This document shows, in pieces, positions 25,351 to 33,552 of a stretch of DNA of 53,176 nucleotides; within the stretch, counting starts at the first letter, position 1, and every line of letters starts with the position of its first letter. The stretch spans positions 1-53,176 of the forward strand of contig NZ_FNAN01000034.1 of the NCBI RefSeq assembly GCF_900101885.1, read 5' to 3'. The position numbers and the translations under genes were made by a program. Under the pieces are notes generated by a model, which had not been told where the DNA came from, ran no database searches, and saw only the letters and a list, made by a program, of their open reading frames with translations. Source of the stretch: Dyadobacter soli (GTDB taxonomy: Bacteria; Bacteroidota; Bacteroidia; Cytophagales; Spirosomataceae).

Positions 25351-26769
25351 CTAAACTCTGATTGCAGCCATCCGTTCTTCAAACACCGCTTCGGCTAATT
25401 CCAGCAAGCTTAACACCCGGGAAGAAATTGAATGAACTTCCTGTTCGCTGATCTGATAGTCCGGATTGTATCTGGCCCCGAGATATGCGTCTTCCAGAAG
25501 CTCTAAAAGCCTTTCTTCATCCGGCGAACCGCCAGGAAAGATCTCATTCAGTTGAGGTGCTAGTCTATGATTAAACCTTTTGAGTGATCTGATGGAATGC
25601 GTGCGCCGTTCGCTTCCATAAAGCGCGATAGCGGTAGTGCGAAATATAGTTTCGGTAGCTTGCTGAAGCATGAACATCGATATTGCGTGCTCACATACCT
25701 GCCGGTAGTACTGTGCTCCCTCAAAGAACTTTCGGGCTTTACTCATTCCGGCGCTAAACGCGTGTCTCGACTTCTCGATCAGTAGCCTGATAGTTTCGGG
25801 CAGCATTTTGGGTAATGGCGTAGCACTCCGTTGGTATACCAGGTTTTCAGTGGTACATGCCAAAGAGAAATATACTTGCCCGCTGGTAAGTGCCTGATGT
25901 ATATCCGACAACTTGTGAACCGAGCAGCAGAGCTTTTCATCACCGGCACTGAATAGCTCGACGATGGGCTGATACTCTTTGAAGGGCTTTTGGTTATCAT
26001 CGGCAAATACGATCAGTAGATCTCTGTACGGCTTCTCCTCAGTTGATCGTGCCGTAGGATGCTTCACCTCAAATATCAGAAGTGGATCGAGTGCTGCGAT
26101 TAGCAATTCTATGATGGCTTTACTGCCCGCCAGCTTCCCAAGGCGGCGTTTCTGAAATGGAATTCCTTGATCGCTTCTCGAAATAAGGTAAACCGCTTCG
26201 AGAAGTGATTCCAATAGTTCATACTGAATGATTTCAGCACATTCGCCGGTGGCTTCGCAAATACTCACCTTGCTCAGTCCATACTCCACCCAGTCTTCCA
26301 AAATCTCTTGCCACTGGTCATAGCTGTAAGTGTTAAAAACGCGCTTGATCGCCAGAAGGGGCTGCTCGGTCTCAGCGAGCGTCAACCTGCGAATCATACC
26401 TCCATGCCGGTCGTTGAGCTCCCGGACATCGCGCATATACTGCCGATCAGCCTGAATTTGCGCATGACTGAAAGGTTGAAAATCGCCCGCATTCAGATCA
26501 GTCCCAGCACCTTCGGCAACATCTAATAGCAGCCTACATGCCTTAATCATCTTTTGCAAATGTCTTTGTAGGCAAAGTACAGTGGACGGATCACCCAGAA
26601 ATGAAAACGGTTTCTCTGTTGTCACTGCTTTTAGGAATTGCCACAGTTCGACACGTATGAATTCCAGATCGGTCGCGTGAAAGAAATCTGCAATAGCTTC
26701 GCGGGACTCAGCAAGCTTCTGTTCGCTCGAACTGCGATTTTCGTTTGTTGTTGAGTTGACAGTCTCCAT
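25351..26769 (-). CDS. HEPN-domain protein with degenerate nucleotidyltransferase-like region
   Basis: 472 residues from ATG 26769; a longer frame to 26934 overlaps the divergent regulator and is unlikely. The N-terminal half is helical and unrecognised (ELWQFLKAVTTEKPF; MRDVRELNDRHGGMIRRLTLAE). The middle (LLIFEVKHPTARS...YRDLLIVFADD) has the spacing of a MNT-type nucleotidyltransferase but lacks its GS motif. The last 130 residues are a HEPN domain (KARKFFEGAQYYRQV; FMLQQATETIFRTTAIALYG; AYLGARYNPDYQISEQEV). The family is recurrent on Bacteroidetes mobile elements; its role, perhaps defence or regulation, is unproven. Confidence 0.72.
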   Translation of the reverse strand: METVNSTTNENRSSSEQKLAESREAIADFFHATDLEFIRVELWQFLKAVTTEKPFSFLGDPSTVLCLQRHLQKMIKACRLLLDVAEGAGTDLNAGDFQPFSHAQIQADRQYMRDVRELNDRHGGMIRRLTLAETEQPLLAIKRVFNTYSYDQWQEILEDWVEYGLSKVSICEATGECAEIIQYELLESLLEAVYLISRSDQGIPFQKRRLGKLAGSKAIIELLIAALDPLLIFEVKHPTARSTEEKPYRDLLIVFADDNQKPFKEYQPIVELFSAGDEKLCCSVHKLSDIHQALTSGQVYFSLACTTENLVYQRSATPLPKMLPETIRLLIEKSRHAFSAGMSKARKFFEGAQYYRQVCEHAISMFMLQQATETIFRTTAIALYGSERRTHSIRSLKRFNHRLAPQLNEIFPGGSPDEERLLELLEDAYLGARYNPDYQISEQEVHSISSRVLSLLELAEAVFEERMAAIRV

Positions 26770-26911
26770 AGGCTTCTCTTTTTTTGTGACAAAAAAGAGG
26801 CAGCGGATGAACGTGCCGAACCACGGCCAGTTGTATACTACCACAGAACCTTGGTAAAACACTTTCTGCCTTCTATTGAAGTTAGCGTGGATATTTCCTT
26901 TATTTGTAACC

Positions 26912-27319
26912 ATGAGCACAGCAGCAAAACCCAATCATATTGGCCATAAGATCGGTCGCATTCGCGAGCTAAGAGGACTTAAGCAGGAGTCGCTCGCCTA
27001 CGAACTGAAAGTGAGTCAGCAGACTGTATCAAAAATCGAACAAAGCGAAAATGTGGAGGAGCAAATTCTGGAACAGATTGCGAAAATTCTTGGCGTAACT
27101 CCGGAAGGGATCAAGAATTTTAGCGAAGAAGCCGTGTTCAATATCATCGGCAATTCCTTTAGTGATAACAGTTCGAATAACAATAACTATTTGTGCACTA
27201 TCAACCCCATCGAGAAGATCATTCAGTTATATGATGAGAAGGTTGCATTACTCGAGCGTCTACTGCAAAGCGAACGCGAAAAGGTTGAATTGCTTAAAGA
27301 AAAGCAAGATCAGGCCTAA
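26912..27319 (+). CDS. XRE-family HTH regulator
   Basis: 135 residues from ATG 26912. Residues about 10-70 are a lambda-repressor-like helix-turn-helix (IGRIRELRGLKQESLAYELKVSQQTVSKIEQSE). The tail ends in a predicted coiled coil (KIIQLYDEKVALLERLLQSEREKVELLKEKQ) that may dimerise it. It is the only plus-strand gene in the module and diverges from the HEPN gene, so it may repress the shared promoter region 26770-26911. Confidence 0.88.
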   Translation: MSTAAKPNHIGHKIGRIRELRGLKQESLAYELKVSQQTVSKIEQSENVEEQILEQIAKILGVTPEGIKNFSEEAVFNIIGNSFSDNSSNNNNYLCTINPIEKIIQLYDEKVALLERLLQSEREKVELLKEKQDQA

Positions 27320-27346
27320 GGCTTTCTGCAAGGTTGTCAGATAAGC

Positions 27347-28024
27347 TTACAACCTTGGCCGCTTTCCTCGTTTCAACGATTGTTCGGGCTGTTCATCCTC
27401 AAACGTAATCCACGGTCTGTGAACAGCCTGGCTCAGGCGCATACTCGTTTCCTGCCAATCGAATTTTCTATCAAGTAATTTGATCGGTACCGAAAAATCG
27501 ATGTCCTGATGATACAACAGACTCGTCTTGGCAATCTGCGAGGAGGCCTGAGGGTATTTATCAGTATAAGCCTTTACGAGCAGCCCCAGTGGTAACTTTT
27601 CCAAAAGAGAATAGACATCGATAAAATCTTTGATTCGGCTTCCGTTTTGAACGATTGCCGAGAGCTTCATTGCCCCGATATCTTCCAGAGAAAGCATTCT
27701 GATGCCACTTGTCAGCTCTACGGGTTTGATAAGTGGGTATTGATGACTGATGAAATCCACCTTGACATCATCAATAAATCCGAAGACACCATTCTTGACC
27801 GTTTTCTCGTCTGTCAGCCCATAGACCACTTAAAGATGCTCGCAGACAGCAGCGGAGTCAAAATCTTTGCCGGTGCAAAGATCAATGTCGATGGAAATCC
27901 TGTGCCCTAACCTTAAGGACAGTGCCGTCCCCCCAACAAGGTAAAAATCCGAGAGATTTTCATCGGCCATCAACCGACGGATCAAAGCCAGTGTGCTGGC
28001 CTCGACTGTTTCTTCGTGTAGCAT
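27347..28024 (-). pseudogene. AbiEii/AbiGii-type nucleotidyltransferase, interrupted by an in-frame stop
   Basis: Codons 1-64 (DFYLVGGTALSLRLGHRISIDIDLC; GG31-32, D46, D48) hold the nucleotidyltransferase motif. A TAA at 27830-27832 (codon 65) follows, after which the same frame continues for 160 residues with normal family sequence (VYGLTDEK, DVKVDFISHQYPLI, SLEDIGAMKLSAI, KDFIDVYSLLEKLPL). No indel is involved. The second half could restart at GTG 27829. The first 43 bases overlap the DUF6922 gene. AbiEii-like toxins act in abortive infection; this copy is probably inactive unless the stop is read through. Confidence 0.85.
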
Positions 28025-28302
28025 AGCATTTCCTCTTTTTTGATCGGAAGGTATGAGCAGGCGTCTTCAATGGCATAACCCGGCAGGAACACAATTTCGT
28101 TTTTAAGGGTATCTACGACTTTTTGAAGCCCGTAGAAGCGGACCAATTCTTGCCATTGTTGCTGCTTACCGCGCTCGATGATCCGGGCGATAACCGTTTT
28201 ATAGGACGCCTGCCAGTCTATCTTCTCATAGTCTAAATCCCAAAACCATTTGGGGCCAAAATCAGGTTTTTCAAGTGTTGTTGGCTGTTGCATGATCGTC
28301 AA
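27982..28302 (-). CDS. DUF6922-like protein, partner of the AbiEii-type gene
   Basis: 106 residues; pattern PKWFWDLDYEKIDWQASYKT, VIARIIERGKQQQWQELVRFYG, LPGYAIEDACSYLPIKKEEMLCYTKKQS, which I recognise as the small protein regularly encoded just before AbiEii-type nucleotidyltransferases in Bacteroidota (DUF6922). It probably serves as antitoxin. Its 3' end overlaps the nucleotidyltransferase start by 43 bases, indicating coupling. Unlike that gene it is intact. Confidence 0.78.
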   Translation of the reverse strand: MTIMQQPTTLEKPDFGPKWFWDLDYEKIDWQASYKTVIARIIERGKQQQWQELVRFYGLQKVVDTLKNEIVFLPGYAIEDACSYLPIKKEEMLCYTKKQSRPAHWL

Positions 28303-28398
28303 TGTAAGAGATGCCGGAAGCTTTCAGATTCAAAAGTTAACGAATCTATTGTGAAATCAGTCGCCCGTAAGCCAATAGCTGCCTGCAGGCGGCCCGAT

Positions 28399-28872
28399 TT
28401 ATTCGGGGTCAGTCACAGCTTTGGCTTTTCTTCCACGAGGTTTACCTGTGTATTCTGGCTTCGGCGCTTCTGCTTCAATGGCTAGCTCATAACCTTTGGT
28501 AGACGGATCGAAATCAAAAGTCGAGATTTTGAAAATCAGCTTTTGACTTTCAAAATCAACTCCGCCTTTTTTCAATATAACAGCAAGCGGAATTACATGC
28601 CCCCGACCGCTTTTTTCAAACGAAAAGGTCTCATCCGAATTGGTAGCAGGAACAAGGTATACGGACTTGATTTTTCGCTTTCCTTCATGGGTACCGATTT
28701 TAAAATTGACCGACTCTGGATCAATTCCCAATTCGCGAAGCGCAGCCGCCGGGAAAACAAGCTTGCCTGAATTAGAAATGTAGCCCGTCGGAAGCGGCGT
28801 TGCTTTTACGGCCGTTTTGACTTTGGGAATGTTTTCCTCTGGGGAAAAGAATTTAATAGCTTTCAGCTTCAT
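28399..28872 (-). CDS. Unrecognised protein of the mobilisation module
   Basis: 157 residues, no signal peptide or membrane segment. The central part is beta-rich (LPTGYISNSGKLVFPAAALRELG; KRKIKSVYLVPA; GHVIPLAVILKKGGVDF), and the tail is basic with an AT-hook-like KPRGRKAK, suggesting DNA binding. It lies 54 bases after the relaxase gene on the same strand. I do not recognise the family. Confidence 0.6.
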   Translation of the reverse strand: MKLKAIKFFSPEENIPKVKTAVKATPLPTGYISNSGKLVFPAAALRELGIDPESVNFKIGTHEGKRKIKSVYLVPATNSDETFSFEKSGRGHVIPLAVILKKGGVDFESQKLIFKISTFDFDPSTKGYELAIEAEAPKPEYTGKPRGRKAKAVTDPE

Positions 28873-28926
28873 GGTGTTATGGGTTATTTTGGGCTAAAAT
28901 AACTCATTCTACTTAGAAACTGGCAT

Positions 28927-29772
28927 TTAAATGCCTAAGCCCTGCTTCTTCTGCCTTTTTTGCACCTGCTGCAACTGCTCTTTCACCTCGATTCCGATGT
29001 TTTGAGCGAGTCGCTTTTCAATCCAGGCTAGTGAATAGCTCCGCCCTAAGTCAGAGCCTTTAATCTTGATATTTTTCTGCATATGATAGAATGCGATCCC
29101 TCTTCCGACATAAGTCTTGTACCCTTGGGTTAACAATTTCGCTTTGAGCTCATCGACCGATACCACTGTATTTAAAAGCTGATCGACGGATGATTTGAGC
29201 TTTAGATGCTGCTTATCGGTCAGGATATTTTCAAGCCCCTGCCGCTGATTGATCCTCATTTCCGGTGCCTGGATTAATTCAAGCCGTTGTTCCATTCTGC
29301 GGCAGAATTCGCCCGTTCTGGCGTAATTGTGAAAATGTTTTGAGGTGTTTTTACCATTCGAATCAATGCGGTTAGCAACGACATGGAAGTGCAAATTGGC
29401 GCTATCTTCATGTTTGAAAACCAGCATCTGATTCTGTTCAAACCCGAACTCCCTGGCAAATTCCGTTGATATCTCGGCGATCGTTTCGTTGCCGGGCTTC
29501 TCGCCCGGCGCGAAGCTAAATGACTGGTGCCACATGAACTTTTTCAGGTTCACATTTTGCATGTGATTACTGTTAAACTGGTTGATCAAATAGTTCAGGT
29601 CTAACTTCCCGTCTGCACGCATTTTTATACCCAGGTTTTGAATGTAAACTAACTCCCCACGGACATCCTTTTCATCTAACTGTTGCCGCATCTTTGCGGA
29701 GACATGCTTGTCGTAGTAGCAATATTCAATTAGCCCTTTCGCGTAGCTGCCGAGTGTCGCCTTTCCAATCAT
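28927..29772 (-). CDS. Relaxase / mobilisation nuclease (MobA-like, MOB_P type)
   Basis: 281 residues. The N-terminal part holds candidate nicking tyrosines (Y17, Y19 and Y20 in EYCYYDK). The metal-binding histidine motif is H121 with H128 and H130 (KHEDSANLHFHVVANRI). It would nick oriT, stay bound to the 5' end and lead single-strand transfer. Compared with larger relaxases it has no helicase or primase domain. Its start overlaps the MobC-like gene by 4 bases. Confidence 0.9.
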   Translation of the reverse strand: MIGKATLGSYAKGLIEYCYYDKHVSAKMRQQLDEKDVRGELVYIQNLGIKMRADGKLDLNYLINQFNSNHMQNVNLKKFMWHQSFSFAPGEKPGNETIAEISTEFAREFGFEQNQMLVFKHEDSANLHFHVVANRIDSNGKNTSKHFHNYARTGEFCRRMEQRLELIQAPEMRINQRQGLENILTDKQHLKLKSSVDQLLNTVVSVDELKAKLLTQGYKTYVGRGIAFYHMQKNIKIKGSDLGRSYSLAWIEKRLAQNIGIEVKEQLQQVQKRQKKQGLGI

Positions 29773-30428
29773 AGCTTCATCTTTTTCATGGTGGTATTTA
29801 AAGCTTTCTCAATCTCCGAGTGAACGGAAAGTGTATCAGTTTCACCCGATTTCCACAGCGGCGCGAGCTCATCAAGTGGCTGTGAATAGTAGGCCTCATA
29901 TTTTTGCTGCAAATCTCCGATCAGGCGACTGGTCGAACTGCACCTTAGCAGTAGCTGATGTTTGCCCTCGGTTTCAGGCAGCATTTGAGAAAGATAAGAG
30001 CTGAGCTCGTTTGACCAATTAAGCAGTTCTTCGAATGCCTTTTTCATACTGCGGATCTCAAAGCTTTCAAACACCCAAAGAGTGATAAGATCGGCGAGCA
30101 GCCTAACCCGCTGGCTACTCTGCTGCCATTGGTCTGAAAGCATCTGTTGTCCCTTGGTTTTTAGAACTGCGAGTGACAAGACACCTGAAAGTTGTTGAAG
30201 CACCCTGACGATCTCGGCAGTTGCCTTAGGCAGAGCCCTTTTCTGTGGTCTTTTAAAAGGAACATCAAGCGCCAAGGTCAAGAAATATTGACTGGCGGAA
30301 AGCCCGCTTTTTTCTATGAGCTCATTAATCTGTCTTTTCTGATCAGCGCTTACCCAGACCGAGAAGTGCTCCCTTTTAGCAGTCCCTTTCACCTTCGGCG
30401 GTCTGCCTTTCTGTTTCTGATTTTCCAT
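29769..30428 (-). CDS. MobC-like relaxosome accessory protein
   Basis: 219 residues from ATG 30428. Residues about 1-60 resemble a ribbon-helix-helix DNA-binding domain (KGRPPKVKGTAKREHFSVWVSADQKRQINELIEKSG), the rest is helical. Such proteins bind oriT and help the relaxase open it. It overlaps the relaxase start by 4 bases and is preceded by the candidate oriT hairpin. A longer frame to 30557 would translate that hairpin and is not believed. Confidence 0.78.
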   Translation of the reverse strand: MENQKQKGRPPKVKGTAKREHFSVWVSADQKRQINELIEKSGLSASQYFLTLALDVPFKRPQKRALPKATAEIVRVLQQLSGVLSLAVLKTKGQQMLSDQWQQSSQRVRLLADLITLWVFESFEIRSMKKAFEELLNWSNELSSYLSQMLPETEGKHQLLLRCSSTSRLIGDLQQKYEAYYSQPLDELAPLWKSGETDTLSVHSEIEKALNTTMKKMKL

Positions 30429-30479
30429 GTGTCTTTTTTGATTAGCTATGAGCCGGAAGGCGAATAGCAGGGGTCCAGG

Positions 30480-30555
30480 GGTTTTCCCATGGCCAGCTCC
30501 CGCCGGGGAGTCGCTTTTTGCGACGTACCGGCGATAGCTGGCTAAGGAGAAAACC
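30480..30555. other. Candidate origin of transfer (oriT): nested hairpin
   Basis: Five nested arms pair in register: GGTTTTC 30480-30486 with GAAAACC 30549-30555; GCCAGCT 30492-30498 with AGCTGGC 30536-30542; CGCCGG 30501-30506 with CCGGCG 30528-30533; GTCGC 30510-30514 with GCGAC 30520-30524, around a TTTTT loop. It sits 52 bases upstream of mobC/relaxase, where transfer origins are usually found. No nick site was identified. Confidence 0.55.
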
Positions 30556-30626
30556 AACGCGCAGGATCTTTCCTGACCGTTTCTGGCTCAAATATTCCTT
30601 TAAATGATTTTTCTGGATTACTTTTT

Positions 30627-30688
30627 GACTCTTTGGAGCGCTTTTATGACTCTTAATACCCCTTAAAGACTCCTTTGGAGCGCATTTA
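30627..30688. repeat. Direct repeats GACTC(C)TTTGGAGCGC
   Basis: Two copies, 30627-30646 and 30668-30688, spaced by 41 bases, share GACTC-TTTGGAGCGC and an AT end; a partial GACTCTT lies between them. They look iteron- or operator-like. Confidence 0.5.
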
Positions 30689-30711
30689 GACCTTTCTGTA
30701 TCACTTTTGGA

Positions 30712-31248
30712 TCAATTTTTCCTAAGCAAAGGCACTTTGACCAATTTTCGTCGCGAGTCGAATTCGTAAGACTTGCCGAATACATATTTGCCGCGTTTCG
30801 ATGGCGAAAGAATGAGATACTTGATGCCACCTGAGGTTTCCGTCTCACCTTCCCGAATCAACGCCACATAGTCCGGTGCATTTTTGTAGGCCGAAACGAA
30901 ATCCTCGATCCGTTGATAATCCACATACGTACTCATGTATACGTAATATAAGATTCCAAGAACAAGTGCCGTAATGGAATACGGTATTCCCTTACCTAGG
31001 CCATGGATGAAGGCTTCCCAAATCGAGTTGAATTGAATGGTCTTCACGGAGTCCTTGATCTTGCCACTCAGCTTTTTGTTTTCATCGAGGACGGCCCGGA
31101 GTTGGTTATCCATGTTTTGAAACTGGGCCTGGTTGTCTAGCAGAATGATTGCCGACCAGTCGTCCATTTCAATTTCGTACCTGGCCAGGTACTCCGCTTT
31201 GATCCAGGCCAGGGTTTGTCGGTTGATCGGCTGGTTAGACATCGACAA
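30712..31248 (-). CDS. Single-pass membrane protein of unknown function
   Basis: 178 residues: an N-terminal cytoplasmic helical part (residues 1-80, with LRAVLDENKKLSGKIKDSV a likely coiled coil), one transmembrane segment (about 93-113, YSITALVLGILYYVYM) and a soluble part of about 65 residues with a basic end. The start overlaps the ParA-like gene by 14 bases. I do not recognise the family. The context hints at a role with the ParA-like ATPase in transfer or partition. Confidence 0.6.
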   Translation of the reverse strand: MSMSNQPINRQTLAWIKAEYLARYEIEMDDWSAIILLDNQAQFQNMDNQLRAVLDENKKLSGKIKDSVKTIQFNSIWEAFIHGLGKGIPYSITALVLGILYYVYMSTYVDYQRIEDFVSAYKNAPDYVALIREGETETSGGIKYLILSPSKRGKYVFGKSYEFDSRRKLVKVPLLRKN

Positions 31249-31933
31249 AGTTGATTTGAAGTTCCCTTTGGAGTCTTAGTCTTGGCCCAATCGTGTAGGT
31301 ATCCAGGGCAAGGCCTTTACGGATGCCTGTCAGGATTTCTGCCCCGAGAAATGACTCAGGCTCGAAATCTCCAAACCTGCGAAACGTCAGGCCTGAGTTC
31401 TTACAGTTTTCCCTAAGCTCCAAGGTCAGATGTGGAAATTTGCGAAAGGTGGCCATGCTCTGCCAGACGACGATTTCAAAGTCCGTTTTGACAAGGTCAA
31501 ACATCCTCAGCAAATAATCGATAGACGGATTATAGGCACCTCCGCCGCCAATCACAATATGAAACGTGATGTCAAAACCCAGTCCTTCGGCAAAAGCTTT
31601 GAGCGGGATGTCGTATTCAATTAATGCTGGAAGCTGCTCGCTTTCAGGGGCGCCAAAATCAAAATAGGCATCTTCGAAATCTTCCTTTGCGATGCTCTGC
31701 AAATAGGCCAACAAATTATCACGGATCAAAAGACCTTTCTCGTCTAGTAAGCTTGCAACATCGGATTGATCCTGATGGACGAATTTCAGTTGACGTGTAC
31801 TGGTCTGCGTTGAAGCGTCAACGTCGATAAACAGGCACCTTGCGTCTTGATAATGTTTGAGGGCAAACAGGTACATCAAAATGGATTTGCCTACGCCTCC
31901 TTTGGCTTGCACTATAAAATGTAAGTTTTTCAT
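31235..31933 (-). CDS. ParA-like deviant Walker P-loop ATPase
   Basis: 232 residues. Deviant Walker A KGGVGKS (11-17), Walker A' FIDVDAST (D37, D39), and DAYFDFGAPE around residue 90. These ATPases position plasmids or proteins, or assist conjugation. It lies between two uncharacterised genes with very short gaps: 3 bases to the upstream gene and a 14-base overlap with the downstream one. No ParB-like helix-turn-helix partner was recognised. Confidence 0.82.
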   Translation of the reverse strand: MKNLHFIVQAKGGVGKSILMYLFALKHYQDARCLFIDVDASTQTSTRQLKFVHQDQSDVASLLDEKGLLIRDNLLAYLQSIAKEDFEDAYFDFGAPESEQLPALIEYDIPLKAFAEGLGFDITFHIVIGGGGAYNPSIDYLLRMFDLVKTDFEIVVWQSMATFRKFPHLTLELRENCKNSGLTFRRFGDFEPESFLGAEILTGIRKGLALDTYTIGPRLRLQRELQINFVDV

Positions 31934-31936
31934 CGC

Positions 31937-32302
31937 TTAGTATTTTTTCGATGGTTTAACATATGGCTCAGGCTCAGAGCGGGGAAATTTCATTGCCGCT
32001 TTGGGCTGAGTCTCAGCCTCGGACTTTTCACTTTTTTGAACTGGCATTTGCGGGTCTCCCCACTTTTTCATTTTAGCGCGGATGTATTTGATGTCATACA
32101 GCGAAACCGCTTGCATTGAAAGCTTTTCATTAATCACGTCCACAAGGAACCTAGCTGACATCGTGGACATAAACAGATCGCGATACAGCTCAAAAAGCAT
32201 GCGCTTGCGCTTAGAGTCTTTCCGCTCACAGAGCCTGAGAACCAACTCCTTGGTTATCTCCATAGGGTCAATGATTAAGTTTGTGACGTTTCCCAGATTC
32301 AA
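31937..32302 (-). CDS. Unrecognised 121-aa protein upstream of the ParA-like gene
   Basis: Helical, charged N-terminal two thirds (ITKELVLRLCERKDSKRKRMLFELYRDL; LYDIKYIRAKMKKWG) and a proline- and lysine-rich C-terminal tail (EPEPYVKPSKKY). Its ATG overlaps the stop of the previous gene by 4 bases, and the ParA-like gene starts 3 bases after it. It may be a DNA- or ATPase-binding partner, an inference from place only. Confidence 0.55.
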   Translation of the reverse strand: MNLGNVTNLIIDPMEITKELVLRLCERKDSKRKRMLFELYRDLFMSTMSARFLVDVINEKLSMQAVSLYDIKYIRAKMKKWGDPQMPVQKSEKSEAETQPKAAMKFPRSEPEPYVKPSKKY

Positions 32303-32565
32303 TCCTGTGGTGCCAGTGCCGGATGACTGCCTCGGAAAAATAGAGCTTTCCTGCCTGGCGGATAAATGGCAGATTTCCCTTCGCGCAATGGTAGTAAAGC
32401 TTTTTTTGCAAAGACTCTTTTTAACATCCGCTTTGCTTCATGTACATCGACTAGATGATCAGAGCTGACCGCAGGATCCGAGCGGATAGTAACAGGAGCT
32501 ACGTCCTGTATGGTAGAGGTCGCGTTTGGATTGTGGAGACACGAATCCGGAGTTCTCTTTTTCAT
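32299..32565 (-). CDS. Unrecognised 88-aa protein
   Basis: From ATG 32565: a polar, probably unstructured first half (TPDSCLHNPNATSTIQD) and a compact second half DHLVDVHEAKRMLKRVFAKKALLPLREGKSAIYPPGR with a basic helix. Ends FFRGSHPALAPQD. Overlaps the next gene by 4 bases (ATGA coupling), supporting translation. A longer frame starts at 32598. The family is unknown. Confidence 0.5.
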   Translation of the reverse strand: MKKRTPDSCLHNPNATSTIQDVAPVTIRSDPAVSSDHLVDVHEAKRMLKRVFAKKALLPLREGKSAIYPPGRKALFFRGSHPALAPQD

Positions 32566-32661
32566 TTTGCCTTTCTGTTTGGTAAAACATGCTGGCAAAA
32601 TTCAGAGTCAAGCACGAGGAATTCCTTCCTGCGATTCGCTCCGGAATGAAAAGAATTTAGT

Positions 32662-33552
32662 TTAGAAGTCGCGAAGGAGCAATCTGACCTCTGTCAGATA
32701 TTTAGTACGAGCATTTCCTTCTCTACCGTCAAACTGACTTAGCTCTTCCGCCTGAAAGGCCTTCACAAATGAGCTTTGCTCAAAATCATGCACCAACCAA
32801 GAGTTGAAGGATGCGGCAATCTGCGGTGCATCCGTTGTCATCCTGATATGGCCTTTCTCCATTAGAACGTAGTAAAGCGCTGCTACGTAAAGCCTTCCGC
32901 CTTTGGATTGTTTGCAATACCGGTACGTATCCGTGTCGCCGATCGGGACAATCCATCGCTCCGTCAACAAGATACGCTTCAAGCGGTTAAATTTCAGAAT
33001 CCTTTCGGCGTCATTCCCGTCAGTAAATTGTTCCTGAAAGCTTTCTGAGGCTCGCACGCGAGGAACCTTTTTTGTGGCGGTTCCTGGCTTTGGGATTTGT
33101 CGCACTAAAAGTTCCAGCTCCTTTTTCCACCTTTCCAGATCAAGCAGCTTGTCTACAACCGCTTCTGAGGATAAGGTTTGAACCCAATTTGAAATTGAAG
33201 TGAGAGTTTCATAAATGGCTTTTTCAGTCCCGTAATCTTCCCTTGACAAAAGGTCTTCAATCACCTCCCGATTTTGTCGTAGGATGAATGCTGTGCGACG
33301 CTTGACTTGGCGGACCCTAACACGCTTCGATGGACCGAACCACCAGTACAGCCAGTCAGGACCGGAAATGCCTTGCTCGTACGAAGTAATGAACTCGCCG
33401 ACGTTATTCCTCCTAACCGTAAATGAATATCTGTTATGGTAGAGAATCAAGAGTCGGTTCAGGCTGGTTAAGTCATCCTCATAAAAAGTCCCCGAGAATT
33501 CCTCTAGAAGGTACTTCACAAACGGATAACGAAGATTGGAGCGGAGATTCAT
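32662..33552 (-). CDS. Unrecognised 296-aa protein at the end of the module
   Basis: From ATG 33552. A soluble, mostly helical protein with conserved-looking blocks: WLYWWFGPSKRVRVRQVKRR, SISNWVQTLSSEAVVDKLL, and a C-terminal region RYCKQSKGGRLYVAALYYVL...TKYLTEVRLLLRDF. The C-terminal region resembles proteins that I recall in many Bacteroidota mobile elements without assigned role. No catalytic motif was seen. Probably the first gene of the minus-strand mobilisation group. Confidence 0.6.
   Translation of the reverse strand: MNLRSNLRYPFVKYLLEEFSGTFYEDDLTSLNRLLILYHNRYSFTVRRNNVGEFITSYEQGISGPDWLYWWFGPSKRVRVRQVKRRTAFILRQNREVIEDLLSREDYGTEKAIYETLTSISNWVQTLSSEAVVDKLLDLERWKKELELLVRQIPKPGTATKKVPRVRASESFQEQFTDGNDAERILKFNRLKRILLTERWIVPIGDTDTYRYCKQSKGGRLYVAALYYVLMEKGHIRMTTDAPQIAASFNSWLVHDFEQSSFVKAFQAEELSQFDGREGNARTKYLTEVRLLLRDF

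Larger units (their letters stand above)
23819..33552 (-). mobile_element. Mobilisable accessory module
   Basis: A block of almost exclusively minus-strand genes typical of Bacteroidetes mobilisable islands: excisionase-like HTH protein, ArdA, HEPN protein, AbiEii/DUF6922 pair, relaxase, MobC-like protein, ParA-like ATPase and conserved hypotheticals. No integrase and no type IV secretion genes are inside, so it would need help from other elements. The exact ends are unknown; no direct repeats were found by eye. Confidence 0.6.

Noticed and set aside
30429..30557. N-terminal extension of the MobC-like protein
   Set aside because: The extra 43 codons simply translate the nested hairpin; the later ATG gives the usual start.
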